Source: Bettongia penicillata ogilbyi (taxonomy: Eukaryota > Chordata > Mammalia > Diprotodontia > Potoroidae). From it: DNA of 64,000 nucleotides. Numbering within the stretch: the first letter of the stretch is position 1; each line of letters begins with the position of its first letter. Shown piece by piece: positions 12,735 to 25,258 of this stretch. Below the pieces are notes generated by a model. The model did no database searches. It was given only the letters and a program-made list of their open reading frames with translations, and was not told where the DNA came from. The stretch is taken from the NCBI GenBank assembly GCA_023548195.1, contig JAJHZJ010000808.1, positions 2,275,182-2,339,181 of the forward strand, read 5' to 3'. The position numbers were made by a program, and so were the translations under genes.

Positions 12735-13110
12735 AATCACAGAATCTGACATTTGAAAGGGATGTTGGTAGTTGTCAAATTGATCAATTCCCCAAAACAA
12801 TCCTTACGTAACAGACCCAGCAAGCAGCCGTCCAGTCTCTGCTTGCAGGCCTTCTAAGGCTCCTGGAACAGCCCATCCTACTTTTGGACAACTCTCATTG
12901 TTAGGAAGTTTTTCCTGGCAACAGGCCTAACCTTGCTTCTCTGGGTCTGCTACCCACCACTCCTGTTTCTGCCCTTTTAGGCCAAAAAGAACAAATCTAA
13001 TCCCTTTATCACATGGCAATCTTTCAAATACTGGCATACAGAAATCAAGGTCCCTCTGAGTCTGGTCTTCTGGCTAAACCTCCCTAATTTTCTCAAGCCA
13101 TTTCCTAGGA
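12735..13110 (-). mobile_element. CR1/L3 LINE 3' fragment
   Basis: On the plus strand it reads as the CR1/L3 reverse complement: CACAGAATCTGACATTTGAA, then GGACAACTCTCATTGTTAGG, AAGTTTTTCCTGGCAACAGG, CACATGGCAATCTTTCAAAT and CTTCTGGCTAAACCTCCCTA. It is old and frameless. Confidence 0.75.
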
Positions 13111-13924
13111 ATGCTTCTTAAAAACAAGTAATGGGGTAATAGTTGGGTGGATACAATCTGAATTATAGGGCTTCCTTAGAGATCATCTCTTTTGTGATTC
13201 CATATAGAAAAATAGAAGACAAGCACTGGTGAATAACTGAGGAGGAAATGGCCATCTTTAGGAACACCACATCCAGGAAACTAGCTAGGGGAGTAAAAGG
13301 TATAGGTCTGCATGTGCTCATGGCATTTATTTGCCCAAGTAAAGTACTGCATTCACTTAAAGCCAGATTAAGAATCTGGCACAAAACTCAGATTTGTAAT
13401 TAACAACCTAAGAGAAAACAAATGTAACTTAAAACACCTGAATAAGCAGTTTGAACATGTGCAGCTGTCCTCACAGGTGTGATGCTGGGCAGTCCCCCTT
13501 CTTCCCAGAAGGCAGCTGGTTTGGAAATGGTACCTGACACTTAGTGGCATTTAGAATCAAGTCGGTTTGCCTCTATGGACAGTATCTTTTAAGAAATAGC
13601 CTGTAATTTTGCAGACATGCAAATGGGTAGTCTGAATACAACTGGCGCTGTTTTTAAAATGTGGTGGAGTTGACTTGCAAAGAACATGGGAGTTTATAAA
13701 ACCTTCTTGTTTTGTCTCTGAAAAATAGGCATAGTTTTCCCTTGGTTTCTATTGCCTTAGAAAAAGGAAGATAATAAAAGACTTCTTGAATGTTATTTAA
13801 TAATAACTCCATTCAGGCATTTGGGGAGGGGGGAGAGGCTGAACCTATGATTTCATGGCGTAGGGAACTCCTAGTGAGAAAACTTACCACATCAATGCAA
13901 TTCTGAAAGAGTCCTGCAACTCAT
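13111..13924. other. No recognised feature
   Basis: Unique-looking sequence. Short ORFs only, and I see no repeat or splice context. Confidence 0.45.
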
Positions 13925-14100
13925 GATCTTAGACAGTGGGAAAAGCAATGGTTTGGAGTCAGAGGACCAGACTGCAAATCTCACCTCTATTATTTACTAC
14001 TTCTGTGACCAGGTCACACCTTTCTGGGCCTTAGTTTACCCATATATGAAATGAGGAAATTACACTAAATTGTCTCTAAGGTGCTTTATAGTTCTAAATC
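13925..14100 (+). repeat. MIR-like SINE
   Basis: AGCAATGGTTTGGAGTCAGA, TTCTGTGACCAGGTCAC and CTAAATTGTCTCTAAGGTGC follow MIR order. Confidence 0.7.
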
Positions 14101-14222
14101 TGAGACGTTAAGTGACTTACCTAGGGTAACACACCTAAAATGTGTCAGAGGCAGGACTTTAAGCCAGATCTTCCAGAGTCTAAGCCTAGCTTCTATCAAA
14201 TGCGTCAAGCTACCTCGACCCA
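14101..14222 (-). repeat. MIR-like SINE fragment, opposite orientation
   Basis: AAGTGACTTACCTAGGGTAA and GCAGGACTTTAAGCCAGATC are the reverse of a SINE body abutting the plus-strand copy. Confidence 0.55.
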
Positions 14223-16305
14223 CCTCAACCCCAGCATACACCTATAAATTTTTTGCAATAAGACAAAATACAGTTGATTAGGGCAATCCCTTGTCCTATG
14301 TGAGTTTCCTACTCTGGACTCATCTGGACTGGGTTTGATTCTGGGGGAACCTGACTCCAAAGAGAGAATTCAAGCCACTTATATTCTCTAGCTCATTAAG
14401 CCCCAATCTGGACATAATTCTAAGAATAATATCCCCAAATAAAATATAGCTTTGGCTCATGTCTAGGATCTTCCCAAAAAGGATTAGCAGGATCCCTTCT
14501 AGAAAGGCACTCATTGTACAAAGTTGTAAATATAAAGTATAGAACAGTTATGTATTTCTTCTGTCACTAAAAAAAAAAACCTTACAACACAAAAGACTTA
14601 AAGGTGCACATTGACAAATACTTAAAATATGAGACTAGTAAACCTTAACTCCTAAAATGCTCTCCTGGGAGGTAGGAAAGACTTCCAGTATATTTAAGCA
14701 TGCAAAGGACTCAGAGAAACTCATAAATATAGACAGAAACAAATTACCCACCACCTCTATTGTGCTATACTGGGAGTCAAAGACTCCAAGGATACAGATC
14801 TTACCCAACAGATCCCGGCTTCCTCTCAATCTGCATTCTCCATGAAACATTACAAAGCATAGGTTTTCTGGACAACAAGGCCAAAGCTTGGGCTTCCACA
14901 CTTTAGGATGTTCCCACTGGTATTCATCCTTTCCTCATCAAACAGCCCAGTTGCAGGAAGTAACTTCTGTTATCAGCACTTGGACTCCCAAACTCCCAAA
15001 TTCTTGAGCTTACACAGTAGCCACCAAAGCTAGAAACATACATTTTAGGTTTGCTATTCCATCACTTATGTTCAAAGAAATAAGCACAAAACAGAAAAGA
15101 CAATTTGAGATCCAGTCACAATTTCATCTAAGCAAACACATATACTAATGGTCATGTGAACGTAGCCAACAAATCTGCTGCTAGGAGGGTGAGTGGAGAA
15201 AAATCTTCTTCCTACCATGTTAGGAATTTCCAGGGAAAAGAGCCCCGAATCACATGTTCAAAACAGGGGTAGAGAAGGAAGGATGGTGACTCTCACCTCT
15301 GTTAAAAGCCTGCTCTGAGTGAGTGGCTCTTCCTAGATCAGCTTCCAATTTTCTTTGGTATTCTGTCCTTCCCCTTCACCCTCCATGCAACCCATACTTC
15401 ATGGACAGCAAGGGACCAACCAGGAACCTCTGTCATGCATGCCCTTTATTTAGCAAAGGACCTGTGCATATGTATCACTGGAAACAGCCCTACTACATGC
15501 TTAGGGCTATTCACCTTGTTACATTTTCCTTAATAACATTTGAAGGAAATAAGGAAGATATTCTCCTTGAAGTACTTAACAGTACCTCCTCAAACTTATA
15601 AATGTTCAGATGGTTCATATATATGAAAAATTGCCCCGTGGTGTGGGCCAGAGATGGGCTCTCTCCTGGAATCCAGGAATGGTGAAAAGAAAGTACTAAG
15701 ATCCCAGGTTTCTTTCTCACCACACACCAGTTATTGATCACTGACACTGGAGGAACAGAATAGATGGAGAAAGGGGAGAAGGGAGGGAGGAACAGTAATT
15801 CATGATGCTGCCATTTCTCCCTTCATGGAAGGTTAGGCAACTGAGCCAGTAGTAGTAGGGGCAGAAAATGATGAATTTCCAATGTTGCCATATTCTCTTC
15901 TCCATATACAATATATTTTTTCAACAGAAATAATAAATTCTATAAATGCAGCTTGATTCATATACTAGACTACAAAATTCTATCTCATTAACAATATAGA
16001 GGATTTCTAGTATGGCTAGACTGAGAATCTTTTTATATTCATGTTGCATGGACATCCAAGAAATATGAGTTAAGAACCAAAAAAAGGTCTTCTCGTACAC
16101 TGGTAGATTCCTATGTGGAATTTCAAATTTCCTATGTGGAGAAGCATACCAAGTGATGAGATGTAGGAGGGTTGCAAGTATACAGTGACAGAAAGATAAA
16201 GATCAGTAAAACTAAAAACCACTGAAATATCATAGTCTTCTGCTTTATTTTCCAGAGATACTGTCACCAAAATATTATGTTTGGACACTGGATTGTTTCA
16301 TTCTT
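14223..16305. other. 2 kb without a recognised feature
   Basis: Moderately AT-rich. Parts (14550-15300) have a texture like antisense retroviral LTR or internal sequence, but no boundary, primer-binding site or protein motif was found. Confidence 0.35.
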
Positions 16306-16370
16306 CATATTTCTCTCCCCAGTGCCTGGTATACACTAAGAGCTTAATAAATACTTGTTGACTGTTTGAT
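16306..16370 (+). mobile_element. L2/MIR 3' tail
   Basis: CCCAGTGCCTGGTATACACT then TTAATAAATACTTGTTGAC. Confidence 0.7.
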
Positions 16371-16914
16371 GGTCTGCACTTGTGATTTCACTGATGTAAA
16401 ATTTTACTACATTATGAATGTCTTTAGTACTATATTTAGTGATAGTTTAGGTAACTAGGTGTCTGTGTGCTCTTAAAAACCTATAACTACTATCTATCAC
16501 ATTGTTTCTATAGACAAAGGCTTTTTAAGTTTTAAACTTCAGGCATACAAATGAATTATATATAGTATTGAAAACCATTTGTAAGTTGGGAATTGCCTGT
16601 ATACAGAAATGTAGAAACAGGAAAGTTATTTGTCCAAACTAATCTAACAAGAGAATATGAGTTTGCAAGAACTTTCATCATGCTTAAACTACTCATGTTT
16701 GTCCTCATGACCTAGTTTGAAGCTATACATATGCCACAGTAGCAAGTGGAAAAGCAACAAATTTAGTCAGTGAGCTATTTTGTTTTCATAGTACCGAATA
16801 ACTGGCTTAACAATTTTCCCCACTGAATAGATAGTGTTGAATGAGCATTTGAGCTCATAGGCTCCCAAAAGTCCATTTCTCATCTTTATATAGGTGACCA
16901 CCATCATCAACATA
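16371..16914. other. No recognised feature
   Basis: AT-rich, unique-looking sequence. Confidence 0.4.
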
Positions 16915-17045
16915 GCCAATCCTCATCTCTCCCCTGAGCTACAATTTTGCATCAACAGCTACCTGTTTGCTATCTCCAACTAGATGTCTTATCAGAGGCA
17001 TCTCAAGCTCAAGATGTTCAAAATGGAATTCATTATGGTTTAGTA
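16915..17045 (+). mobile_element. L2 ORF2 fragment
   Basis: TGAGCTACAATTTTGCATCA and GGCATCTCAAGCTCAAGATG match the L2 stretch just upstream of the 'aaactcaacatgtc' block seen in better L2 copies in this window. Confidence 0.6.
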
Positions 17046-17755
17046 GTTATTGATAGAGCACATACTTTGGGACTACTATCCGAACTCTCACTCAGAAGGG
17101 CAAATCAAGTCCTCAGAGCAAGGGTACTATAGATATTCCTTAATGGCTAGGAGTTTCTAGTACTATTGCTTATGAGCCCCCATGTAATGTGTTCTCACCA
17201 ATGTCATTTGACCAGTTAACATTTCCTCAATATCAATTAGCCAAAGGAATATTTACTGAGCAGGTTTTGTAAGAACCAAAATTCAACAACTAATTAAACA
17301 CCTTTCGTTCTACACACCTGAGTCCTTGGAGAGACGAGGCTCAAACTTAAAAGGACTACTATAAAACATTTCCTCTATCACCAGAGAAGTTCACTTCTGG
17401 GTGTGGTGTACTCAACATCCAAGTTGCTCCCTTGCTTGTAGAATATGGTGTCTCAGCTGCCGGGTCAATTACTGCTGGACTAGACTAGGTCAAACATCAT
17501 TCCTTAGGTCTGACTGTCAGTACTCGGCTGCTGTGACTACTGGCAGATTGTTACTGACTCCAGTTGTTAGAACTTCTAACGGCTCTTCCAACCTTCCAAA
17601 GCCCAAAAAGTCATAACTTCATCCAGTCTGCTTTGAGTATTCATTTATCTAAGATGAGGGAAAAAACAGACATAAAAGAGACAGAAGAAACAGAAGCACT
17701 ATGTGTTAATGAACATATGGTGACCAGGTAGGAGACACTACTCCACAGCTCACGG
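17046..17755. other. No recognised feature
   Basis: No repeat family or coding signal recognised. Confidence 0.4.
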
Positions 17756-17945
17756 AAGTTTTTGCTTTATTCCATCAGGAAGACCTGAGTTCAAAGACAG
17801 CCTCAAATGCTCAACAGCTGTGTGACCCCGGGAACTCTGGGGATAATAATAGCACCTACCTCAAAAAATTGCTTTGAGAATCAAATGAGATAATATGTGT
17901 AAAGAATCTGGCATCTAGTAGGTGCTTAATCAATTTTTATTCCCT
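17756..17945 (+). repeat. MIR-like SINE
   Basis: GAAGACCTGAGTTCAAAGAC, GCTGTGTGACCCCGGGAAC and TAGTAGGTGCTTAATCAA. Confidence 0.75.
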
Positions 17946-17957
17946 ACCCACCCCTTT

Positions 17958-18048
17958 GCTCAAGTTCATTTAGCCAGTAAATGGCAAAGCTGAGATTGAA
18001 ACCCTTGTTCTCCCATTCCAAATCCAGCGATCTTTTCACAATATCTAA
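17958..18048 (-). repeat. MIR-like SINE fragment
   Basis: GCCAGTAAATGGCAAAGCTG and CCATTCCAAATCCAGCGATC. Confidence 0.55.
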
Positions 18049-18124
18049 AGTGATATCCCTTCTCCAACCCTGCCCACAAAAAATTAATTCAAGTCATCAA
18101 CTAATATTAACTATAAAGTAAGTA

Positions 18125-18312
18125 TTCTTAACCTTTTTCTGTATGAGGGACTCCTTTGGGCAATTTGGTGAAAGCTAGGGAACTCTTCCCAGAATAATGT
18201 TTTCAGTGCATAAAATTTATAGGACCACAATGCATGCTAACTATATTGAAATACAGTTATCAAAATATATTTTAAAAAATAAGTTGATAGACCTCAAATT
18301 GAAAACCCTCGC
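18125..18312. mobile_element. Short non-autonomous DNA-transposon-like repeat
   Basis: It begins ATTCTTAACCTTTTTCTGTA and contains TTGAAATACAGTTATCAAAA near the end. The copy at 26285-26567 shares both ends and the middle and has a clearer inverted terminal repeat. It codes for nothing. Confidence 0.5.
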
Positions 18313-18389
18313 TATAGAATGAGAGGCTTTCAAGGGACAGAGACAGGTGACTCCCAAATTCATACAGCCAGGGAATCTCTCTTCTCACC

Positions 18390-19120
18390 TACAGGTCTGC
18401 ATTGCCAATAAACCAGCAGACCTCTCCATCTGGGGGTCCTGAGGCATCTGAAACTCCACATGGCCCAAACAGAACTCATTCTGTTTTCTCCTCAAAATCA
18501 TTCTTCCTCCAAACATCTTTATTTCTTTTGCGAGTAACACCACCCTTCCAGTTACCCACATTCACAAATTTGGAATCCAGTGTCTTTTTGTTTCCCTTTT
18601 CCTCGACTATATTTAATCACCAAGTCTTTTCAGTCATACCTCCTCAACTTTTCTCCCATCCAACCCACTCTTCACTCATACATCTTTTCCTTTGGTTCAG
18701 ACACCCTTTCTTAGATTAATGCAATCTTCTCCTAATTATCTTCCCTACTTTTCCAATCTCTCCCCTCTCTATTTCATCACCCAACAACTGCTAAATTGAT
18801 ATTCCAAAATGACAGATCTGTGAAAGGCTCTCACTTCCCTGCTTAAAAATCTTCAGTGGCTCCTAATTGCCTCTCGGTTAAAACACAAAACCTTTAGCCT
18901 GGCATTTAAAGCCCTTTACCATAAATCAATCCATGAAGAAGTAAACAAACAAATAAATAAAGCCCTAAGGTAAGCCCCAAAGATCCTCTAGGATCTTTTG
19001 CTTTCCTTGTTAATGATCTAGTGTTCCTTTATGTTTAGATTGAGTTCCTATATTCCAGGAAAGCAGGTGCCATGTCTACCTTGTTGGACACCAATCAAAT
19101 TGTTTTTCCTGCCACAGTTT
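18390..19120 (+). mobile_element. L2 LINE, ORF2 end and 3' UTR
   Basis: GAGGCATCTGAAACTCCACA, CCAGTTACCCACATTCACAA, CTTCAGTGGCTCCTAATTGC and CCTGGCATTTAAAGCCCTTT are L2 reverse-transcriptase C-terminal sequence, heavily mutated. The tail (TAGATTGAGTTCCTATATTC, AGGTGCCATGTCTACCTTG) follows. Confidence 0.75.
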
Positions 19121-19640
19121 GACTGTTTACAGAGCCAGTGTCCCTGAGGATATAGTGATGGGTTCATAAGGATCTCCGGCTAGCCTTTCTCCTAATTTCA
19201 ATGACTAAATCTCTTACTGAGTTTATATTCAGGGTTTCATTTTTTCTAGCTCTTCCATCCTGGTTTTTTAAAAAATCTCATCCTAATTCTTACTTCTAAA
19301 TCTTTCCCACTGATCTGTTTTCTACAAATCCTCTACCCTGAATCAGCCCATTCTTCATAGTCTCTAGCATGTCTCAAAATGAGGGCACTAGAAAAACTTT
19401 TGATGTGCCAGGGGGCAAAAGGACTGTTTTTAAAGAACCAAAACACAATTCTACCCCTACAGTTTAACTAAAAAGAACTCTCTGTTCTTCAGAAATCTAT
19501 TCCCCTATTATTAACCCATTTGTCGCAACTAAAAAAAATCCCATCTTTCTCCTTCTCTCCTGACATCACACATATCTTTCCTGTATACTTTATTTCAGAA
19601 TAGCACTCACAGATTTCAAATTTTCATCTACAATAGTTAG
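19121..19640. other. No recognised feature apart from a duplicated motif
   Basis: The segment 19401-19450 resembles 20974-21024. The rest is unrecognised. Confidence 0.4.
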
Positions 19641-19800
19641 AGCTTTAAAACAAAGACGGCAGGGTGAGGACTACTATTCCTATTTTACAGATGAGGAACC
19701 AGAGGCTTAGGAACAACCTAATAAAGTTTGTTGAGTGGCAGAGGCAGCTCTAGAATTCATTCCGAGCAATATTTCAATGCTATACCCCACCAAGCCATGC
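19640..19800 (-). repeat. MIR-like SINE fragment
   Basis: CTATTTTACAGATGAGGAAC and AGGCAGCTCTAGAATTCATT read as the reverse of a MIR. Confidence 0.6.
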
Positions 19801-19963
19801 TGATGCTGGTCCTAGCTTGGGTTTTCACAACCCCTTCTTAAGGAATCATGAAGTACAGATACACATGAGAAAAGATGGCCCTCCTTCTTGCTCTGGGAAA
19901 TCCCATATTGTCTTCTTTGAAACATTTAAAGATACTTTAAAGATCCCACCTTTACGTTAAAAC

Positions 19964-20040
19964 GTAGCTTTGCCAAGAAAACCCCAAAATGGGGTCATGA
20001 ACAATTGGATATGTCTGAAAAAATTGACTAAACCAAGGCA
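19964..20040 (+). repeat. Mar1 SINE 3' end
   Basis: GCTTTGCCAAGAAAACCCCA and ATGGGGTCATGAACAATTGG are the Mar1 tail. The head is missing. Confidence 0.75.
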
Positions 20041-21439
20041 GATGACCAGAGCAGTGTTTATGTTACAGCTCTTTCCTATTTACCTTTTGGGCCACCCACC
20101 AGATCACTACCATTTGAGTATGAATCAATGTGTCCACTCTTTCTTTTTTTGTTGGACTTTTTTTGGAGGTGCAAAAGAGGACGGTTGTAAAGGAAGCACT
20201 GAAAGGGGATGAGGTTGACATATGCTTCTTGTGGACAGCAATGATCTTGCTTTTCTCTTTGCACCTGAGTGCCTAGCGTAGAAGGAGGTCTTTAGTAAAA
20301 TGTTGATTGAAATCAGTCAAATAGAGCAACAGGCATCTGCTGATCCTATAGTCTATGGCCCATACAAGTGGTTCCCAACTGGTGCAAATAATGAACCCCC
20401 TGAAAAGGTCATAGGCATTGGCACATTCTTAAAAATTATAATTATATAAAATGTAATCCCTGGATACAGCCCAATGGAAAAACATAGTGCAAATTCAAAT
20501 AATGCAGCCACGTCAGGGAATTTCATTACTTGCACTAATTGGGACCTCTCTGTACCTAACATCTTTAAAGATACCAAATCCATATGTTCTGGGTGAGGAG
20601 ATTCACAGATCATATTTGATCTTTTAGTACACATTTCTCTCCCCAAATCATGATAAAATAGATGAAGTAGGCCAGTAGCAAATTACATGCTATAGAGTTT
20701 ACCCCTCCAAAAAAAGTTATAATTTCTGACTCCTGTTTAAAATCTCCTTATGTGAAATAAGTAACTAAAAATGGGAAAAACTTTACACCTTCTGGAGATG
20801 TTAGTTCTGCTTTTTTACAAAGGAATAAATATATTTCATATCCTCTTTTCGTTGTCGTGCCACAAAGAGAAGAAAAAAGAAATCTAAATTCTGTTAGTTT
20901 CAATTTGGAATGCAAATGACATGCACCATCCTCCTTCACATAGTGGCCCAGTGAGCGCTCTGGAGAGATGGTGATGTGCCAGGGGAAAGGAGCAGCTCTC
21001 AAAGAACCAAAACAAAAAACTTTAGCAACTACAGAGCTCTGCTGCTCCGGGCACGGAAACTCTTTGGTAAGGGAAGGGTGATGGACAAGCCTGCAGGTTG
21101 TGCACCTACAGATACCTCCCTGGAACAAGAAGCTCTGAATGATTTGAGTTTGATGTTATGAACTGCAGGTGCAGCTTACAGATGGGAGGTTTGGGTGTGG
21201 GCACATGCCAAGTGCATAACAAAACTCAATTGAGGGGAGCCAATTTTGAGACCACAGCCTGAACTAGTTGAATATAGATGACAGAGGATGCCATAGGATT
21301 GGGGTACAAATGGAGCATTTCCAAATATTTCATTCTGAGGCAACTCATCAATACTCAGCTATTTTGTTGTGTTTTTTTTTACTTCCATAGTGTATTTTCA
21401 AAGGAAAGTATAGCATGTATAAAATAGGCAATATGCATA
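20041..21439. other. No recognised repeat family
   Basis: 20930-21160 is more GC-rich than its surroundings and carries frames on both strands (61 and 126 codons) without recognisable domains. Confidence 0.35.
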
Positions 21440-21622
21440 TTATATATGATCATAGATTTGGAACTGGAATATTAATGACTGAGAGGTCATTGAGTGCTTC
21501 TCCTTCATTTTACAAATGAGGAAACATGTTCAAAAAGGTTAAGTAACTCACTAAGGTGGCAGATTTGAACTTAGGACCACTGGTTTCAGATTCAACATTC
21601 TTTGCACCCTACCACATATTTG
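21440..21622 (-). repeat. MIR-like SINE
   Basis: TCATAGATTTGGAACTGGAA, CATTTTACAAATGAGGAAAC and AGATTTGAACTTAGGACCAC. Confidence 0.65.
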
Positions 21623-21814
21623 CTGAAAATATTGTGTCAATGTTGATCCCAACTGGGTAAAATTAAAATTGTTTGTTTTCCTATGTCACTTGGATATACA
21701 TGAGTTATTTACATAAAGCTTAAGATTTCAGAGAAGTAGGAGAGAAATATCTTAACATTAAGATATACCCAAACTTAGCCTTGGCATCTACCCTACCTCA
21801 TTCTTGATATGGTT

Positions 21815-22030
21815 ATTGATTTATTTGCCTAGCATTTAATAAGCATCTATTATGGTACAATGATATACTGGATCCTGCGGGGAAGGACAAGTAGAAATAC
21901 AAAGGTAAAACCAAATCAGTCTCTGCCATTGTAGCTTTTATTCTACTAAGGGGATATAATTTATAGTATTTATGTAAATAAATAAAGACAAACCACTTAA
22001 AGGGAAAAAGAGGGCACTAACAACCAAGTG
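21815..22030 (-). mobile_element. L2 LINE 3' end
   Basis: GCATTTAATAAGCATCTATT, AGCTTTTATTCTACTAAGGG and GAGGGCACTAACAACCAAGT are the reverse of an L2 3' end. Confidence 0.7.
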
Positions 22031-22832
22031 AGAATTCTTCATGTTCCTTTCCAATCCTTTTTATCTTTAGTAGTGTAAGAGAACATCATTCTATCACTGG
22101 TGCGGAGAGCCTGGATGACCCCCACAATGCAGACTTTCAACACTGCAGTGAGATAGATTGCCTGTGCATCTCTGTGACATGATTTGACTCCCAGTGGTAT
22201 TGTGAAGAGCTTTATGATGAGGCTTTATTGCATGCCCATGTGGTCAAACACATATTAAAGACCATCCATATGGTATTAGGAAAAAATAATCAAAATGGAA
22301 AATTTTGGAATTTACAATCAGACTCAAAAAAATAATATTTGCATTTAAGATACTAGAATTAAAGACTTCTATTCTTTCCTTTTGATTTTGACAACACTAT
22401 TCTTGAATCTTCAATGGAAAAGAAACACAATTGTGACAGGGCTCTGACTCCCTAATTTTTTTTTTAGCTTCTACTTTATCTATGGGTGATGTACATGCAA
22501 AAATGAGATGGCTCTGATGCCAATATAATTCAAGTAAAATAATTAATCAATTTCTTTTAAAAAAAAGAAAAATATCCAGGAGTCTAGATAAATATTAAAA
22601 AATACTTTAGGGTAAAAAAACAAAATAAAACATGAGTTCCTGACAAAGGAATTAAGAAAAAATATAGCCTAGTCATATCACCTCACAAAATAAGTTATTT
22701 TTTTTTACTACCCCACCCTCTGATCATATTGCAATTTAACCTGTTTTTAAACAAACACAAATTATTCACATTTTCTGTCCTTAAAGCAAAATGCTCTTTG
22801 CTTGGCTAAATGACAATGTTCAAGCAATGCCT
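22031..22832. other. No recognised feature
   Basis: AT-rich sequence upstream of the candidate exon. Confidence 0.4.
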
Positions 22833-22853
22833 ACCACAGAAGCATAAAAAAAC

Positions 22854-22956
22854 CCTGGCAGTTTTCCAGCTGAAATCCGCCCTGCAGAATGTCTCCCAGC
22901 AAGCGCTCAATAGCCTTTTGGTGAACCTGCTGGCTCAGTGTATGCTTGAACAGGAT
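22854..22956 (-). other. Candidate internal exon or conserved element, gene unknown
   Basis: On the minus strand, a strong-looking splice acceptor (pyrimidine tract TTTTTCTTTTGTTCCTTCCAG, AG at 22958-22957) precedes a 103-base block richer in GC than its flanks. The block is open in one frame and reads with motifs such as LSQQVHQKAIERLLGDILQG and GFQLENCQ. The first possible donor, at 22853-22852 (GG|GTTTTT), is weak. Reading on stays open to TAG at about 22830, with another possible donor (GTG|GTAGGC) just before it. The plus strand is also open here (22810-23016, 68 codons), which lowers the value of openness as evidence. I do not recognise the protein. Confidence 0.3.
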
Positions 22957-23016
22957 CTGGAAGGAACAAAAGAAAAACTGATAGACATTTTCCTTTTTGT
23001 TAGTCTAGAGAAGTAG

Positions 23017-23864
23017 CACTCAGTTCATTGAAGCAAACTTTTCAAGCTGGAAAAGATGAAAATGTGTGTGACTGTGGAGCAAACCACATCACTTAGGCTA
23101 TTGTGCCGGAGTATAATTTATCAGCATTGTTCCTCTGAAATTCAAGTAAGATTATGTTCTTTTCATTTATGATCAAGCCCAATGCATAGAAGCTATGAGT
23201 GCACTTTAGAGGGTACTTACTCATACTTGTGAGCTCTGAAATAACTAATATTCTTTGCAATATGGCAGTTTCAGATCACAAAGTCTTAAGATATTAACAA
23301 TAATGTTATTAGGGGAGAAGGTGGGGACAAAAACACTTAAATTGTTCCTAAGAGGCTTCATAATTTACTAAGGCTATTCATGTTACCATATGATACTACA
23401 GTTTCACCAAAATTGGGGGTTTCTGCATGAAAACCATGATACTTCTAAAAACAGAACACTTGCATTATGTTTCATTACTGGAGGCTTCCTTGCAACTTTT
23501 TCTTAGAATGAACATTTCCTATTAAAAGAAAAAAAAAGTGTTGGACATATTACAAGTCCATTATAAACAGTTGCAATACATTTGGCCCAATTCAGCCCCT
23601 AGGCATGGGGGGAGGGTGTGGTTTGGTCAGGCACAAGGGCGGATGTGTGTATCCTTAAATGCCCTGAATATTTGGGATTTGGGAGAGGGGAAGCATTCCT
23701 TTTTGCCATCTAAGGTTATAAGATCATCAGCTTTGATGGAGTAACTCTGGACCTGGAGTCAACCCGTACTCTGAAACAAAGGGCACAGGAAAATTATGAA
23801 GGCCTGCCCTCACACCTCTTGTCAATCTGAAAAAATATATTTGATGAGTGCCCTTGAGGCGATA
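23017..23864. other. No recognised feature
   Basis: Unique-looking sequence with short frames only. Confidence 0.4.
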
Positions 23865-24010
23865 GGATCTTAGGAAGCTGGAAGGGGTCATCTAATACAA
23901 TCCTGTCATTTTACTGATGAGGAAACTGAGTTTCACAGAGGTTGTGATTTCTCCAAGGTCACACAGGTAGTATACAGCAGAGTCCAATTTAAAACTGATT
24001 CTTCAACACC
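23865..24010 (-). repeat. MIR-like SINE
   Basis: CATTTTACTGATGAGGAAAC, then TGAGTTTCACAGAGG and AAGGTCACACAGGTAG. Confidence 0.65.
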
Positions 24011-24364
24011 TTCTTTTCATAGTAGTAGAAGGCAGTTGTACCAATTCCCCTGCCTATACCAGGTTGGGGGTACTCCAGGAAGTGCCAGTGTTTAGTAAAA
24101 GGACCCAGAATGACTTCTGGGCCATCACTACTATCTTCAAAGGGAAACTCCTATTTCCCAACCGCAACAAACTGATTTTCTGTATCAAATGTCAATAATA
24201 CATCTCAGGAAGGGAGGCCTTCAGAGTCCATGTTCTTCTGGTAGGTTCTTTCTTTCCAAATCAGATGCTCTATTTGACAAGCTGGTAATGTAGTTTTTGC
24301 AAACCACAAAGCTGTCTAGCCTTCCTTGTCCTTTGATGTATTTTTGCCAGTCCACTTTAAATAG

Positions 24365-24690
24365 CTCATCATCTTTATTTTAATTCAATCTGGAGCAGAA
24401 CCAGGAGAACAATTGATATAATAGCATCAATATTGAAAAGACAAACAATCTTAAAAGATTTAAGCTCTCTGATCAATGCCATGATCAATCATCATTCCAT
24501 TGGACAGATGATGAAGCATACTACCCACCTCCTGACTGAAAAGGAATGAACTCAATATGCAGAATGAGACATACATTTTTTGGATATAGCCAATGTGGGT
24601 ATTTGTTTTTGCTTGACTTTGTTTTCCTTTTATTTCCCCCTATGGGGGGAGCTGTTAACTGAAAAAAAAATTCTTATTCAGTTTGATAGT
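24365..24690 (+). mobile_element. L1 3' UTR fragment
   Basis: GGAGCAGAACCAGGAGAACA, CTACCCACCTCCTGACTGAA and AATGAGACATACATTTTTTG are the 3' UTR of a marsupial L1 subfamily, ending near an A-run at 24661. Confidence 0.7.
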
Positions 24691-25044
24691 TTTTTCTCCT
24701 CTAGCCCTTAATTGGAATATTTGGGATTTGAAAATTATTGGTTCGAAACTTTTTAACATGATGGGCAGTGCCACCTGTCATCCCTTGGTTTCTGAGGCAT
24801 GAAAGCAACCAGACTCCTTTCAGCCCCATGCTGCTTTTTCCCTTTTCTGAATGCCTACTACACAATTCATTATTCTCTAATTGTGCCAGGTATTTTAAAA
24901 GCTAGAACTGAGCTCCTTGGGGGCACAGACCCTCTCCTATTCTTTATTCTGTACCACTGGACCTCACATAGTGTGATTTGGGCATGGGAGGTTTTAGTGA
25001 ATCTAGAGATCTGGATTTGTATCTTGTTTTTCAATACAGGGCTA

Positions 25045-25180
25045 TAGGATCGTAGCTCTGGAATTAGAAGGGACCCCAGAAATCATTCTAGTCCAATTTC
25101 CTCATTTGACACATGAAGAAGCTATGTCCAGGTAAGTGAAATGATCCACCCAAAGTTGTCCAGGTAGTAAGTGGTACGGT
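25045..25180 (-). repeat. MIR-like SINE fragment
   Basis: GCTCTGGAATTAGAAGGGAC, TTCTAGTCCAATTTCCTCAT and TTGTCCAGGTAGTAAGTGG. Confidence 0.6.
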
Positions 25181-25258
25181 GTGTTGTGTGACCACTCAAT
25201 TTCTCTGGGCCTTAATCTCCTCATCTGTAAAATAGGGACAATAATGATAATGCTAATA
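25181..25258 (+). repeat. MIR-like SINE fragment
   Basis: TGTGTGACCACTCAATTTCT and CTCCTCATCTGTAAAATAGG. Confidence 0.55.

Noticed and set aside
22810..23016. 68-codon plus-strand ORF
   Set aside because: No acceptor/donor pair fits on this strand. The minus-strand reading is better supported.
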